This document shows, in pieces, positions 35,949 through 49,200 of a DNA stretch of 64,000 nt. How positions within the stretch are numbered: position 1 is the first letter of the stretch; each line of letters starts with the position of its first letter. Where the stretch lies: NCBI RefSeq assembly GCF_008831285.2, contig NC_045140.1, forward strand, positions 22,008,370 through 22,072,369, in the 5' to 3' direction. The DNA is from Nymphaea colorata (lineage: Eukaryota > Streptophyta > Magnoliopsida > Nymphaeales > Nymphaeaceae). Below the pieces are notes generated by a model, which saw only the letters and a program-made list of their open reading frames with translations, did not search any database and was not told where the DNA came from. The translations under genes were made by a program, and so were the position numbers.

Positions 35949-35994
35949 AAACGTTAACAGTTAGCAAAACTAAACGTTAACAGTTAGCAAAACT
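35949..35994. repeat. Perfect 23-bp tandem duplication
   Basis: Units 35949-35971 and 35972-35994 are identical (aaacgttaacagttagcaaa plus three bases). Identity points to a recent event. Confidence 0.95.
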
Positions 35995-38140
35995 GTCAGA
36001 TAATAAATGGCCCAAGGTTAAGAACGAAGGAGAGCATTATTGATCAAAATATATCAAAAAAGGAATATATAAAAAAATGTTTTTACTGTTTACCTTCAAA
36101 TTTTGATTACCTTTCTTTTTTTTTTTCCCCTGAGAACTGTGTTTGTTTACGTCTAACCAGACCACCTCGATCGTAAAGATTCCTCTTTTCTGTAACTTTT
36201 CTTTGGTCTTTACTTATCAGTAGTCAGAGACCCTTCTTTCTTTTCTCTGTTCTTTCAAAAAGACATGGACAGACCCATCAGTCCTCTGCATTCAATGAGC
36301 TGCCTGCCTTGCGGACCTCGTGTCTCGAGGACCACCAGTGACTGACTCTTTCTTTTTCTTTCCCTCACTTATTTTCTTCCCCAAAACAGAATTAATGGGA
36401 TATATTTGATCGTAAAGTATACTTCAATGTGTTTATACTCTTAATCAAAATCCAATTTAAAGCCTGAGTTTAAATTGATTAAGATTCAACAATGGTATAA
36501 CTATGATGATGTATAGAATGTCGGACACGTTATACAGTTTTTTTTTTTTTTTTGAGAAACAAAGAATAGAACATGATAATAATGTGAGCTGAATCCGGAA
36601 CACACGGATCCGCTCCTTTCGTACCATGCTTCGGAATGAGGGTCGCACGCTAGGGAGTCGTTCCGGAGTACCAGACAGACCTGACAGCGGCAGTGTTTGC
36701 GGAGGCAGACGTGGTTGGTATTTTCAGATTCGCGTGACCAAACCATGATCGTGTCCACGGTGGGATTGGGTCTTTTAGTCAGGAACACCAAACACACGAC
36801 TCGATGGCTTTGTTGTCGGGGACTTCCCATCTCTGATCAAGTTGCAGACGCTGTGAAAGCACGATCTCTATATATTATTAAACTACCAATGATTTTGATC
36901 ATAAATCACTGTATAACTGCCTGTTTGAGCTATGTCCTTAAGACTTTTGCGCCGTTCTGGAAGACGAACCTTGTCTCAAGCTGAGATGAAGGAGTGTTGA
37001 TAATGCAATTGTTTATCAGGCCACTAGTGTCAGCAATATGTTTTGGTTCCCAATATTATAAAACATTCTATCAGTGGCAAAGGAATATGAAAGGTGCTAA
37101 TTCTTTTTCCTGTTTACTTGTTGCACATGTTGGCATTAAATTAATCAAGAAAACATGAAATCATGAAGTTTGTTCTAAACAAACTGCAGTTAGTTGTTGG
37201 CATGTTCCTTTAATAATGCAAATGCAAAAATTGTGCTGCATCTGTTCAAGAATTATTCCTCTCTCTTCCCATCGAGTTTCAGTTTTCTAGATCCACCATG
37301 AGCACTTAAACTTGTTTGCCTTGGACTCTACCGGTAGGACGTCTACAATTAGTTAAGATATAGAGGTTTGGCAATATTAGCGTTTCTGGATGCACCCAAT
37401 TTCCAGCCTGATTCAGTTTCTAATGCAATTAAATGAACCAAGCTCATGAAGTTTACATCCCATCCATTTGATCATTATCTGGAAGCTATGGATCGATCAG
37501 GACATCAGAATGCTAACCTGATGAATGTTGGACGAACGTCTCTTCGTATTTCCATTTCTTTCGAACCATGAACTCGTTGCTTGGCAACTGGTCTTCATTT
37601 ACATTAATAAAATTAAACCGTAGAAACTGTGCTCATCAAAGGGCATGCTTCCTTTTTATATCCCTCAACTTTCTTTTTTACACATCTTTCTTTTCTCAGA
37701 GTAGGTAACGGATCGCTGGGTAACGTTCCTGCAGTCATGCTCCATGCCATCGTCCTGCATCATTTATTATAAAATGCTTCTTTAAATCAAGAAACGACGG
37801 TCTACATCGAGCATTAATGTGCGGGAGAATTTGCTTTCTACTTTTGCATAAATTTCACCTCGATACCAAAATTTTATTTTCGATTTGTATATCCCCCCAA
37901 GCTTTTCTCCTTTTCAAATTACATGCCTAAACTTTTTCTCATTTCTAAATGACCACTTAGCCACATAAACTTTTATGTAAACGATCAAATTTATGTATTA
38001 AGAAGCATTTCTAAATACGGATCATGGTTTCTAAAACCTCTTCGACTCCCATAGTGGCAGCTCTTATTTGTCACTGATTTTACATGAAACGCGTGGAAGC
38101 CGGAGATTTTTGACCCTTGGACGACTTATCTCGATGGGTT

Positions 38141-38149
38141 TATTATAAA
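38141..38149 (+). promoter_or_regulatory. Possible TATA box of the SPRY gene
   Basis: TATTATAAA lies about 390 bp upstream of the start codon. If used, the leader would be about 360 nt. It is the best TATA candidate in that stretch. Confidence 0.35.
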
Positions 38150-38533
38150 CAGGTCGTGGGCGGACGAGCTTTTCTTGTCTTCAATTCTTCCTTCTTTTTT
38201 TATCGTTATCGCAGAAGGAAACGATCTCGGACCATTGTTTCCGCTTGCATTACGTATGCGATCAGCGAGTCTCACCTCCCTCCCTCCCCATTTTCAACTT
38301 TTTAAGAAAGACAGCAAAAAGTGTTCAAAAAAAGAGAAAAGATGCAAAATCCACACGTAATAAATTCTTCCTTCCCTTGCCTGGACTGGAATCCCCGCCA
38401 TCCCTCTCTCTCCGCAACTTCCCGTCCCTTCTCCTCTTGAACAGCCCTTTGGTGCTCCGTCCATGTCTGCCTGCTGCTGCAACCCGACGAAGCCATGACA
38501 CTACGCTAGAGCCATCGCCGGTCGACGCTAGAG

Positions 38534-41500
38534 ATGCAGCGGTGGAAGGTGGCCCTCCTAATAGCCGTCCCCACGTGGACTTTCCTCGCCGTTTTCGCCC
38601 TCTTCCTCCGATTGTGCCTCTGCAAGCGCAGGAGGGACCGGAACGTCGCCGACGAGCCGGCGCCTGCGACGCTGGACCATCTCGGCCCCCGGTGGAGGCC
38701 CTTCGATTGGACCGACCACCCGCCGCTGGTCTCGGCCGCCGTCGAGAACGGATGGGCGGGCTTCGCCTTCACCGTCGTCTCCGACTCGGTTGCCAGGAGA
38801 GGGGCCGAGACGGGTTGGGAGATCGGACCCGGGTCGAAGGACCTGATGCAGAGAGTTAACTTTAACCCTGGGGTCAAGGACGGAGTTAGGTTACTGGTTT
38901 CCCTTCGGACGGTTTTGCCGCTGCCGGGCCCGGCTCTGGGCCCCCTCTCCTTCCCCCGGGAGGCTTATTGGGAGGTCACTGTCCTATCTCGCCGGAAAAC
39001 GGAAGGTCGCCGGAGGGACGCGCCGATCGACGGGGAGAGGACGGGGCTTATGTACGAGGCAGGCGTGAAGAGCCGTTCGGACAACGGAGAGCGCATCGCG
39101 AAGCGGATGAACAGTCGCAGGCCTGGCGGGGATGACGATGACGACGGCGACGTGGTTTGGCTGGGCATGGCTGTAGGAAGCGCCCAGGGCTTCGGGTTTC
39201 CCGGCGGAATTGCTGGTTCGGTTGGGTTCAGTACCGCCGGCGCGGTCTACCTCGACGGTAACGTGCTTCTGTTGGTCTCAGGCTTTGACTTCGCATGCCC
39301 TAAATGGCGTCTTCATCTTTTGCCCCTTTTTTTTTTCCCTTCTATTTTGCAAACAAAGTTCACAAACCCTTGCTTTAGCAATTAAGGGACATGCGTGGCT
39401 AATCAACAAAAATGTCAGAAGCTGAGACAACCAACACCTTTACGAGCCCCTCATAAAAAGACTTGACTTGGTTGAATATGAGTTCCAGTTCGGTTAGTAC
39501 AGTGATGCAGTTTGCAGATTGATAAATCCCTATCCACCACCCAGCTATTTGTTTGAGAGAAAAAGAAAATTGATTCCTACATGTTCATATCTTAATATAG
39601 ACAAGCTGGGTTCTTGTGGAGACTAATTGTTTGTTTCAACTCCCAAGGTATGCATTAGAGTATTAAATTTAAGACATCGTTCAAGTTGGACGTCTTGACT
39701 CTAGCTTTTGTTGGTAATTGATGATGGGTTTCTTGAATAACTTCATAGGCTAAGAGTTGAGGCAATTAGTTAAATGGCAATTATGGGCTGGTGGGTGAGA
39801 AAGAAGCGCTTGGCTACTTGCAACTAGCCATATAGATATATGCAACTATGGGATGTTGAGCAAGTGAAATGTTGGAGGATGTTACCTAAGTTGTTAAAAA
39901 GACTTTTCTTTCAACTCAGGTTTTTGGAATCTTTGGCTTTCAACAAACTGGCCTCAAACTGGTTTGAGGAGAACCCAGTTTTGACGAAACTAGTTTTTGT
40001 AATAGGAAGTGGAAAACGTGATCCCTTCCATGTTATTCATAAAAATTGGATTTTAGTATGCCACCCAAACAAAGAAATCGTGTTTTTACAAAATTGGTTG
40101 GATGAGAGTGTCATCCAATTAATTTTTATGAGATGAGGATTTTATGTTAGATGTGAAATAAACTTGTTTTAGTTTCTCATCATTTTTATACGTGCGTGCG
40201 CTAGACATTCTCTGTGAAAATGATGGAGATTTTGGTAAAACGAAACAGATAGCTTTCTGGGTTGTGCAGGATAAGTGCTGCCTACGTCGCATTTTGTTGC
40301 AGGATCCACCAAAAATTCTGAATGGGTGTTGGCCGGGTTGGCGTGGTTGCCTCCTAGTGTGGTGGAGGTGAGCAGCCATTCTTGGTCATGTTTTTTCTTC
40401 GAAGCGTGTGCCCCGTATTAAAAGAGATTCCCTATATTTCAGTCTCATGTAGATCCAGATGGGGCCTTGGTTGGTAGCTATTTGTACAATTAGAGATGCC
40501 GTTTTCTTCTTCCTTTTTTAAGTTTGGTTAGTAGTTTAACCTTGGCTTGCGCTTCGAAGCAGGGAAATGGTAGAAAATGAAAAGCGGAGTTGAGAAAGAA
40601 AAGGTTCTTCTTCTGTGAGGGAGAGGCTATATATTTATGTCTGAAATGTGAAAAACCATCATGTGAAAGCTTGGCTTTGTATTTTGTTGTTCTGCCTACC
40701 TTCTCCAGTTGATGAAGTAGTATATGTCAAGTAAGCAAAAAACAATGTGATTGCAGAATGTCACATCTCTTTCATGAAATTCTCCAGGCTCTAATGAAAC
40801 AAGGGGTGTGAGGCAGTAGTATTATTTGACGTATGGGTGCGGTAGGGTCGGGCTCTAGGTATGAGTTTTTTTTTTTTTTTTTTTTTTTGCTTTTCTTGGC
40901 GGCACAAGGTCCCATCACCTTTGTTTTCGATCCATCCCATTCACTCTATCCCCTCCTAATCTTGTTCAAATTAACTAATTAAGACCTGATTCTTGAAATA
41001 TCTGACCTATCCCAGTCGGGCTGGTTTATCTCTCTTGCTAACAAACAACTCATTGAAGCTGGAAAGTTGGGGCGGGATGTATTCTCATCCCGGCTGCGTT
41101 TCAAAAGTGGATGAACTATGAAGTATGGAATGTTATAGAATCCCATTTTTAATATTCATTCTCGGTATAACTTTGTTGGTGTGCGCAGGAAAATTGTGCT
41201 GCGAGGATCGTGGGGAGAAGGTTTACCCGGATACATGCAAGAAACCCGTATGGGGAGAGCCGAACTCTGTGGTGGGCTGCGGGTTCGACCCGTCTCGGAG
41301 GCAGGTGTTCTTCACGGTAGACTCGGTTTTGATGAGAAACATCAATTGCGAATCGGACGTCTTCAGCAGCCCCCTCTACCCAACCATCGCCGCGAACTTC
41401 AACGCATCGCTCCTCGTCAATCTCGGTCAGAGTCCGTTCAAGTACGGGCCTGCCAATTCTAATAGGACGGCCGACCCGTGTTTCTACAGGCCCGGGGGAG

Positions 41501-41718
41501 GCGCTGCCGCCGGTTCTCAGGCTTCATCCATCGCGAGGGTCTCGCCGAACCCGGGGATCGAGGACAGCGGGGAACTCTTCTCGATGGGGCGAATCGACTC
41601 GGAGTGGATGATGATGAGCGGTAGGTTGAGGCGGGACGGGGAATCGGTCGGGTTTGGATCGGAGTGGGACGAATCGGAGTTGTTCGAGATAGTCCTGGAT
41701 GGATACAGGAGGGATTGA
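38534..41718 (+). CDS. Membrane-anchored SPRY-domain protein
   Basis: Two exons, 38534-39257 and 41189-41718, join in phase (Gly242 is split) to 417 codons plus TGA. The N-terminus carries one hydrophobic segment (residues 6-28) followed by CKRRRDR, fitting a single-pass anchor with the bulk in the cytosol. A SPRY fold, a beta-sandwich used for protein binding, follows: YWEVTVLSRR, VVWLGMAVG, GSVGFSTAGAVYLDG, then VVGCGFDPSRRQVFFTVDS in exon 2. The C-terminus ends ELFSMGRIDSEWM and ELFEIVLDGYRRD. I recall plant proteins of this layout with the same DSxELFSMGRIDS and LFEIVL blocks, annotated only as SPRY-domain proteins. A loop after YWEVTVLSRR is rich in Arg and carries an Asp run. The intron (1931 bp) holds no other gene. 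The binding partner is unknown. Confidence 0.9.
40866..40888. repeat. Poly(T) tract, 23 bp, in the SPRY intron
   Basis: An uninterrupted T run. It could be a microsatellite or the reverse-oriented tail of an old retroposon; nothing beside it supports the latter. Confidence 0.9.
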
Positions 41719-43289
41719 CGAGATTCGGCGTGGGGATCGACAAAAGGTCACGAATCCACCGGCCTCAGGGCAGGGAGGAGAGCTACCACGAACCACATCC
41801 GAGAAAGCAGGCTCCTTTCTCCACTTTTTCTAGGAAGCGGGGAGATCAATCTGAAGAAATTTTTTGCCCAAGTACACTGTAAAAGGGCAGGAACTTGAGA
41901 ATGTTTCAGAGCCTGAGAAGAGACGCTTTTGTTTTGACCTGCCGGGAGATGAGAGGGGGGAAGAGAGGACCAAATTTTGACTCTGCCTCCACCACCCATC
42001 ATGTGCGGGTGATCCAGGGCAGTTTGGTCATTTGAGGGCCCAGTAGCAAAATTCAAAGGAAGATGCAGGGCAACGTGTAGATAAACTCCTGACTTAAACA
42101 AGCCATATATGATATATCACTTGTGGAAATGAGAGGGAGTAATGTGCCTGATTCTGACGTGGGCATGACTAGCGGATGGTGATATTAAACGTACGTGTAG
42201 ATTCTGGCATACACCAGCATCATCCCTAATGCTGCATCTTTTTGCTCCTCGTTGCGTGGCTGCAGAGCATTTCTTTCTTTATTATGTCATCAAGCTCTTC
42301 TTTGGCATGCCAATTGCCACTAGAGGACGACTCACCTCATTTGCCTCAAGCCTCTCTCCTCTCTGTCACACACTCACAAGGTTGATACTTCACCTGTGAA
42401 TTCTTTCTGAATTCTTTCACCTTTCAAGACCCACGCAAATAAGCGATTACAATGGCAAAAAGTGTTGCAAGACATGAGGTTCAACATTCAAGTTGCACAC
42501 GCGTGAGACAGAGAGAGGAACGCGACCCCCTTCCTGCAAGGCTTTTCTCTTTTTCTTTTTTGCTTTCCTTCCCCTGTTTGTCCATTTAAGCTGCAGGTAA
42601 GATTACCTACCATTCTGGCGTTGCGGCAAAGAACAGACAAGGCGTGTCAAACCTCAGACGCCTTTATCTCCGGACCACCTTTTTAGACAAAACCGAGACT
42701 TCCGACAAGGCGTGCAGAAAATTCAAAAGTGAAAAAAGAAACGGCACTATAAAGGTCGGCAAACAAGTGGAAACGACCCGTCTCCCTTTCTCAGCACCCT
42801 CCTGGGGTTAATAAGAGTACCAGAGCATTCCTGCACTCATAAGGAATCATTTCCACCGTTTACAGCGGCGCCTGGTGATAAAGACAAAGAGAACCAATAC
42901 ATGCCCGATACAGCATAGATATGATTCCAAGCCTTTCGTGCCCGGGAAAACAATAAAGTTCCTAAACCACCCGCAAGGAAAAAACCAAAATCTGTACAAC
43001 CAAAGTCTCCAGACATGGAATTATGAATAAAACTGATGACGACAATCCAAGATTTTAGGATGCAATAGACAATCTCATGCAAGTATACAACAGAAAAGTG
43101 TTGTTAATAACTACTAAAACATTAACTTGCTGACGGTAAGGTATATGTGAAAGTTCATATCCTTTGTCTTTTTGGCAGGCCCATTCTGCTTTTCGCATAT
43201 CTGCGGCTGGATTAAGGGACAACTCCGATTGTAGAAATATGAATACTTTAAAAAGCACGAAAATTTTGAAGTCCAAACAAAGAGAAATC
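41719..43289. other. Tail-to-tail spacer between SPRY and RRM genes
   Basis: The genes converge, so this holds both 3' regions. No coding frame is convincing. The sequence has CT-rich and AT-rich patches only. Confidence 0.6.
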
Positions 43290-46200
43290 TCATCTCAGCT
43301 TCACTTTCAAAGGATACTCCAATCGGATGCCCTCACCGTCTGAAGAGTACAGGACTGTGCCCTGCAGGCTCATAGCCTGACTTGAACAAGCAGTATCCTG
43401 TAGTAAATGGATCAAAAAAGAAGACTTGTCATTTCTGGGAATAACTTTAGCATCATATCTATCTAAACATGCATGAATTCACACATCTATCTATCTCTCC
43501 CTCTCTCTGCTGTGAGAGGATTGTGGATGGTCATGCGACCTACTTCCAATCGGGTTTCAAATCCAAGATCAGAGTTAAAATATTGTATCTCTAGCAATGT
43601 CACCGCTATATATTTTAAGGAAAGGCTTTCATCCGCATTACATGGGGAATCCACTTAATCCAGCATGCTCCACTTCCAGTGTAAAATTTTGTAACATTCT
43701 GGGGAAATAGTTCCCCTTGTTTGGAATGAGTTGCTAAAAACATTGAAAAGTGTTTTACCATAACGGAGTATTAAAAGTGAACAGCACCTGACACTCAACT
43801 ATTCTCAAAATACAAAGACAGCGACCTCTAACAGTAAGCACCACTAACATTATTCAAGTGAACATCAATGTGCTCCAGTGACCATTTAGCTTACAAGCAT
43901 GAAAGTCATGAAGTTCTTTCTTTTATCCATAAAATGCGTTTATGGTGGCAAGTGATACAAAGCACTACGAGAATGATAATAAAGTCAGACCACTTGGAAA
44001 AACACTACCACTTTAACTTGTTAATGTACACAAATGGCACAGATACAGGATTTTTCTTTTTCTTAATTATAAATCTGAAATATCGGGACATATAGAGTAA
44101 CATCTTAAAGAATGATTGCTACGTGACATAAATTTCATACTAGAAGCAGGAATGATGAACCAACACAAGTCCTTTTGTGCAGTGAAAAGGACAAAGAGTT
44201 AGTGGACACACATAATGCACGGCAGGCACTATGTGGATCCTCTACTTGCATATGCACAAGGACAAGTACATTGTCGACCACTCTTTTCAACTTCTCAGCT
44301 TCCATATACCAAAAAGGAATCAAGGACGCACAATGAATAATTTTTTTTTCTTAATATTTTATATGATATCCAAAACCTTTTCAGTTGTCACCATATGACC
44401 GATCTCGTAAGATAACTTACGCAGATCCGTAATATTGAAATACCTGAAAGTCAACAAAAGCAACAGGGAGCCCACTCTTTCTTTGTATCTTCAACTTCAG
44501 AAATCCTGGAAACCTAAACAATCATAAGACAGAGGGTTACCGCTGTAGCTAAAAAAGGTAGGAGATGAGGAATAAACCATTAATTAGCTATGGCTAACCT
44601 CATAAATAATTGAGTCAGCTCCTCTTCAGTACAAGCTGGCCCCAGATTTGCAACAAAGAGGGTTGGGCAAGGGGGGTTATCAGCAGGTGCGTCAGGCACC
44701 GCAGATGGTATCTGCCACCAAAAGGATAAAATCTTAGCAAGTCCTGTATGGTGAAAGTGACGTGTTGGCTTTCACATATAACTCTAATAGCTCCATCAGA
44801 AAAAAAAAATATGGAAGGCAAGATATAGATATGAATTTCCAACATTATGAACTAGAAGATGAATAATACAAAATGTGTGTGTGCACAGAGGACTGAACCA
44901 GGGGTGGTTTTTTGAAAAATTATATTTCAGCGCCCCCAACAAAAAGTTCCTAGCTTCACCCCCAAGCGCACAAAGAGAGAGAGAGATGTTGGCTCGTCTA
45001 ACTATGTCACATCCATTTGGTTCATCATTAAGTCAAACCTGGCATAGCTGAATTGAACAGTAAAAGTTACTCTCCCCAGAGTTTCATGCAATGGAACAGC
45101 TCCTAGATTTCTAGTACAGACAAACTATCCCCTTTTACGTCATGCACACCTGAAAGATGGATAATGGAAAAACAGCACAAAAGAAAGTGCATGTCGTTTA
45201 ACTTACTGATGATTTTAGACCAACTGCAGACTGATTATCTCCACCCATACTGTTAACACCACCATGGTAAAGGAAGTTAGGTAAACCCTGAATAAATAGG
45301 AACAACTAAAAGCTAGCAGCATTCTACTTAGCAAAGCTGATCAGTAAAGATATACTAGGTTCTGCTGCAAAACAGTCCAGAACAAAATTTAGCAAAGAAA
45401 GTTACTTTTACTCCTCAGACTCAGTCAATAAAGTCACGAAAATACTGGTGCTTTTAAGAAGTGTGCATGACCTCTGTGCAGAAGGATAACCATTCATGAT
45501 GTTGTGACCTGATGTGTCCAACCCAGCATTAATGCCGCCAATGCCTGTTAGCGTGCAATAGTGCAAACATGTGCAACATGAGCAGTTTGGGGAAAGCAGC
45601 TATGACACAATTCAATTTTTACAGGTTAGCATGGCCTCTAAAATTAGCCACCAGGTAGAAAAAGTTACATAAGCATGAACAAAGCCAGATGGCAGAATCC
45701 AAGCCCATTTGACTTCCAGCATCAAGTTGCATATGAAGCAAGATAACCTCATACTGTTTGGTGATAAACATGGTGAAATGGATTTCAGCATTTTGAACAG
45801 GATAACTTACCAGGTTCAGAACTTCTTGAGATTGCGGCAGCTCCTTTTACTCTCTTGTCCATAGGAGGACCCCCACTATCTGAAATTAGGAAACAAATTT
45901 TGTAACGAAATACTTGATTCACCTTATGGTATAAGCTATCACTTACAAGATGCTTCCCTCCATGTATCATACATGACATGTATATGCCACTTAAAATAAC
46001 TACTTATGTATCCTCTATTAAACATCACTCTTACCAGTCCTCAAGCGCTTGGTTCTTGAATTGGATCTAGCCAGATCAATGTGCAGAGTTGATCCCTTAT
46101 CAAGGTCAAACTCCATGCCCTATAGGAGGTAAAAATTTTGAAAAGGGAAACATATTATTCATAAAGAAAAGGAAGACCTATACAGAGATAGCTTATTCAG

Positions 46201-49200
46201 ATTTGTTGGACCTCCAACAATAGTTCAAATATGCATACTTATACATGAGAGAGAGAGAGAGAGAGATATGATCTACTTATCAATTTATTTGATAAAATCA
46301 TAATAAATCAAAACGTTTCACACAAACTAATGGACTGACAGTATAAATGATCAAGGAGCAATTTGACCCATTTTGGTTTCCTAGATAGGCCAACCAGAGT
46401 GTTGATGTCCCAGGTTAGCAAGAGCAGAGATCAGGAATCGCCTGTTAAAGACTAGGATAGAGGCCAAAATGTCAGCTAGTTCCACCGGACAAACTAGGCC
46501 ACAGGCTTATACCATCTTTCGGAGGAAAAACAGGCTAGGCCTGCTGATATGTGAGGCTGTGTATCCAAAGGGAGGCCCAGACAGCAGGTAGCCTTCCAGC
46601 AATCTAAATAAATAGAGACCAGTAAATCCACCTGACTTTTCAGGAAATGACTAGTGTTCTCTTAACTGTTTGTGTTCTTATTGAAACTCACACAACATTT
46701 TGAGCTTCATACGAAACAGCAACTCCAATGTTGTTATGTAATTACCATATTTCATAATATTCTTATAACTAAACCAATAAGCAGCATGATATTTCAAAAT
46801 AAGGAAGGTACAACTGAACGACTAAATAAACTTCAAGAATTCTAAAAACCTCCCAAAACTGAACTTCTAAAATCCCACAATAGACAAGCAGAATTCAGCA
46901 GAAAGGAAGAAGAAGAAAAACAAAATTAAAATCATAAATGCATCCACAAGTTAGAACAATCAGTCATCAGAAAGCACGACATAATAAATGAAAAGTTGAA
47001 TAAGGAACTTTGTCTTAATGAACTTACATTAAGAGCGTGCATGGCTGAGATGGCAGACTGCTGATCAGAGAAGACAGCAAATGCAAAGGCCTAATTCAGA
47101 CAACACTGGAACCAGTAAGGATAGGGCCTTTTCATCAAGCAAAGTGCTTCTCATAAAATAAACTTCAATATTAATGCAATAAAAAACAATTTCAATGAAA
47201 AAATGATGCTCAAGATGGCACCTTCCATTTTCCTTGTCTTCAATTCTAGGCATAAAACTTCCTATAAATAATTTCCAATGACTAATGGTAACAACAAGCA
47301 AGAACAGCAATGATGATAAAGATGATAATAATCTGTTCTGGAAATACATACATGTATACACACAGACACACAATCAATCATGCCTCCCGCTTTCATCTTA
47401 CCTCCAGTCCCTACTGGCTGTCGAGCACTATGCTTATTATTTTTCACAAATCCACCAGGACAGAAAGATGGAGAATGTTGAAATTTATAGGATTGAAAAA
47501 GAAAATCATGAAATTCAAAGTTTATGAGAGGATGCTTGTTTACTGTTCCACAGGATTCCAGGAACTGGACATCCATTTACCCATGCCTGCAGAGCCGGAT
47601 CGATAAACGCAGCCTCGAGGTCGATCATGTTTGTTTAATGTGGAATGGACACTCTTCCTGAGGTGGAGTTTATGTTCTGCATTGTTTGGAGAGTGTCCGT
47701 TACTTGAGATGTGGGATGTGCACATCTCGCATCCTATATTTTGCACAGCTTGGGAGGCATATTTGGGAGTCGTAATTTGAGTATGCTATTAATATTGCCA
47801 TCATCATCACCATCTAGCCAAAATAAAAAGCAGGCAAAGCAGCTAGAAGTGCTTGCTTTGCATCTTCTGTTACCAGCCAAGTATCAGATTTCAGCAATTC
47901 AGTATTCTGAACTGAAGAGCCGAAAGGCCAGGGCAATTAAAAGCTCCGGCACGCTTGTTCCGATTTATTCATTGTGCATTTTCCATCATTTTATTTTTCA
48001 GGCTTCTCAAGCTTTTTCGATTTTGAAGACAATGTCTTCACGTTGAAGCTATTCTTTTATTTTGTTGTGGAACTGACAATTCTATTTGGGCACCAACAAA
48101 ACTTTTGAATATATTCTTATTTATTATTATGAATATATTATGGCAAAATTATAGTTGCTATATGTGATGTTTGTGTTGTTCCCAAACACATGAACGCAAA
48201 TTGCACTATTCTTTGAAACAGATTCTGATTCGAGTATTTAAAATGGCCTTTAAAAATATCAGTTTTAGGCTTTTAGCTACATCTAAGCATGCAATGCTCA
48301 CATTAATAATACTTCTTTTGTGTCTGTGCCTCTAAGAAAATATAAAGAATGGAAAGAAGAAGTAATGAAAAAGCATGTTGACAGTAAAGATGCACAGAGT
48401 CACAGGCAACACTCAGTACAAATTACTATGAAAAAGAATAAAAGTAATTGAAGAATATCACGCTATTATCATGCAACCATGCAACTGTATTTCTTATTGA
48501 AATCTCCTTTCTCATCATTTAACTTAGCATCTGCGGCCAGTGGGACTTAGTATGCCTTCTTTTGGCTGCCAATTCAAGCCATTGATATAACTGACTATTG
48601 GTCTTGCAAAAGCATTGAGAAGTGCTTCCATAATTCCATTAACACAGCGGAATTCCATGCACCACATTGAGAACCACAATATAACATGTATTAACCAGGA
48701 GACAACTAAGACCAATCTCCCGTTACTGTATAGTTGTTCTCTGTAATTAAATTTCTTCACTTTAAATGTAATCATTTCTTCTAATCTAAGGAAGCATGAA
48801 GCTAGAATGATACACATAGGATACCCATCGTGTCCATTAAAAACACTTTTAAACCAAGGAAGCATGAAGCTAGAATGATACACATAGGGTACTCATCGTG
48901 ACGGTCCATAAGATGGCTTGGTGGCTGCAAATGATAGATGAGTGTGTCTGTGTCTCTGTGTGGCATTTAAGAAACAACCAACCTTTCCTGTGCTTGCCTA
49001 GAAATTATCTTAAATCTAGTACAGCATAGGTAGTGGCAACGTAGATAGTGGTTTGAGCCTGGAAATTCTGCCTGCAAGTAAACTATAACAACCTTGTTCC
49101 ATTCTTCACTCCATGTTAAGATTATTTAAAGAATGAGAAAATTTGCTTGATGGAGTGAAGTGTCACAGCACTTCAAAATAATATTCTGTGGATATTTTGG

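Larger units (their letters stand above)
33266..38533. other. Intergenic DNA, no supported gene
   Basis: About 5.3 kb of AT-rich sequence upstream of the SPRY gene. It holds a second MITE-like left end at about 33588 (gggggcgtttggtac) with no matching right end found. It also holds a SINE-like fragment near 35014-35070 and a perfect 23-bp tandem duplication at 35949-35994. Open frames such as 36501-36830 minus have no recognisable domain. Confidence 0.6.

Noticed and set aside
39950-39972. Short palindrome cctcaaactggtttgagg in the SPRY intron
   Set aside because: Seven-base arms with a four-base loop are expected by chance at this scale, and there is no extended hairpin that would suggest a microRNA.
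47647-47698. Nine-base inverted arms ggacactct / agagtgtcc in RRM intron 1
   Set aside because: Arms too short and loop too plain for a microRNA precursor or terminal inverted repeats without other support.
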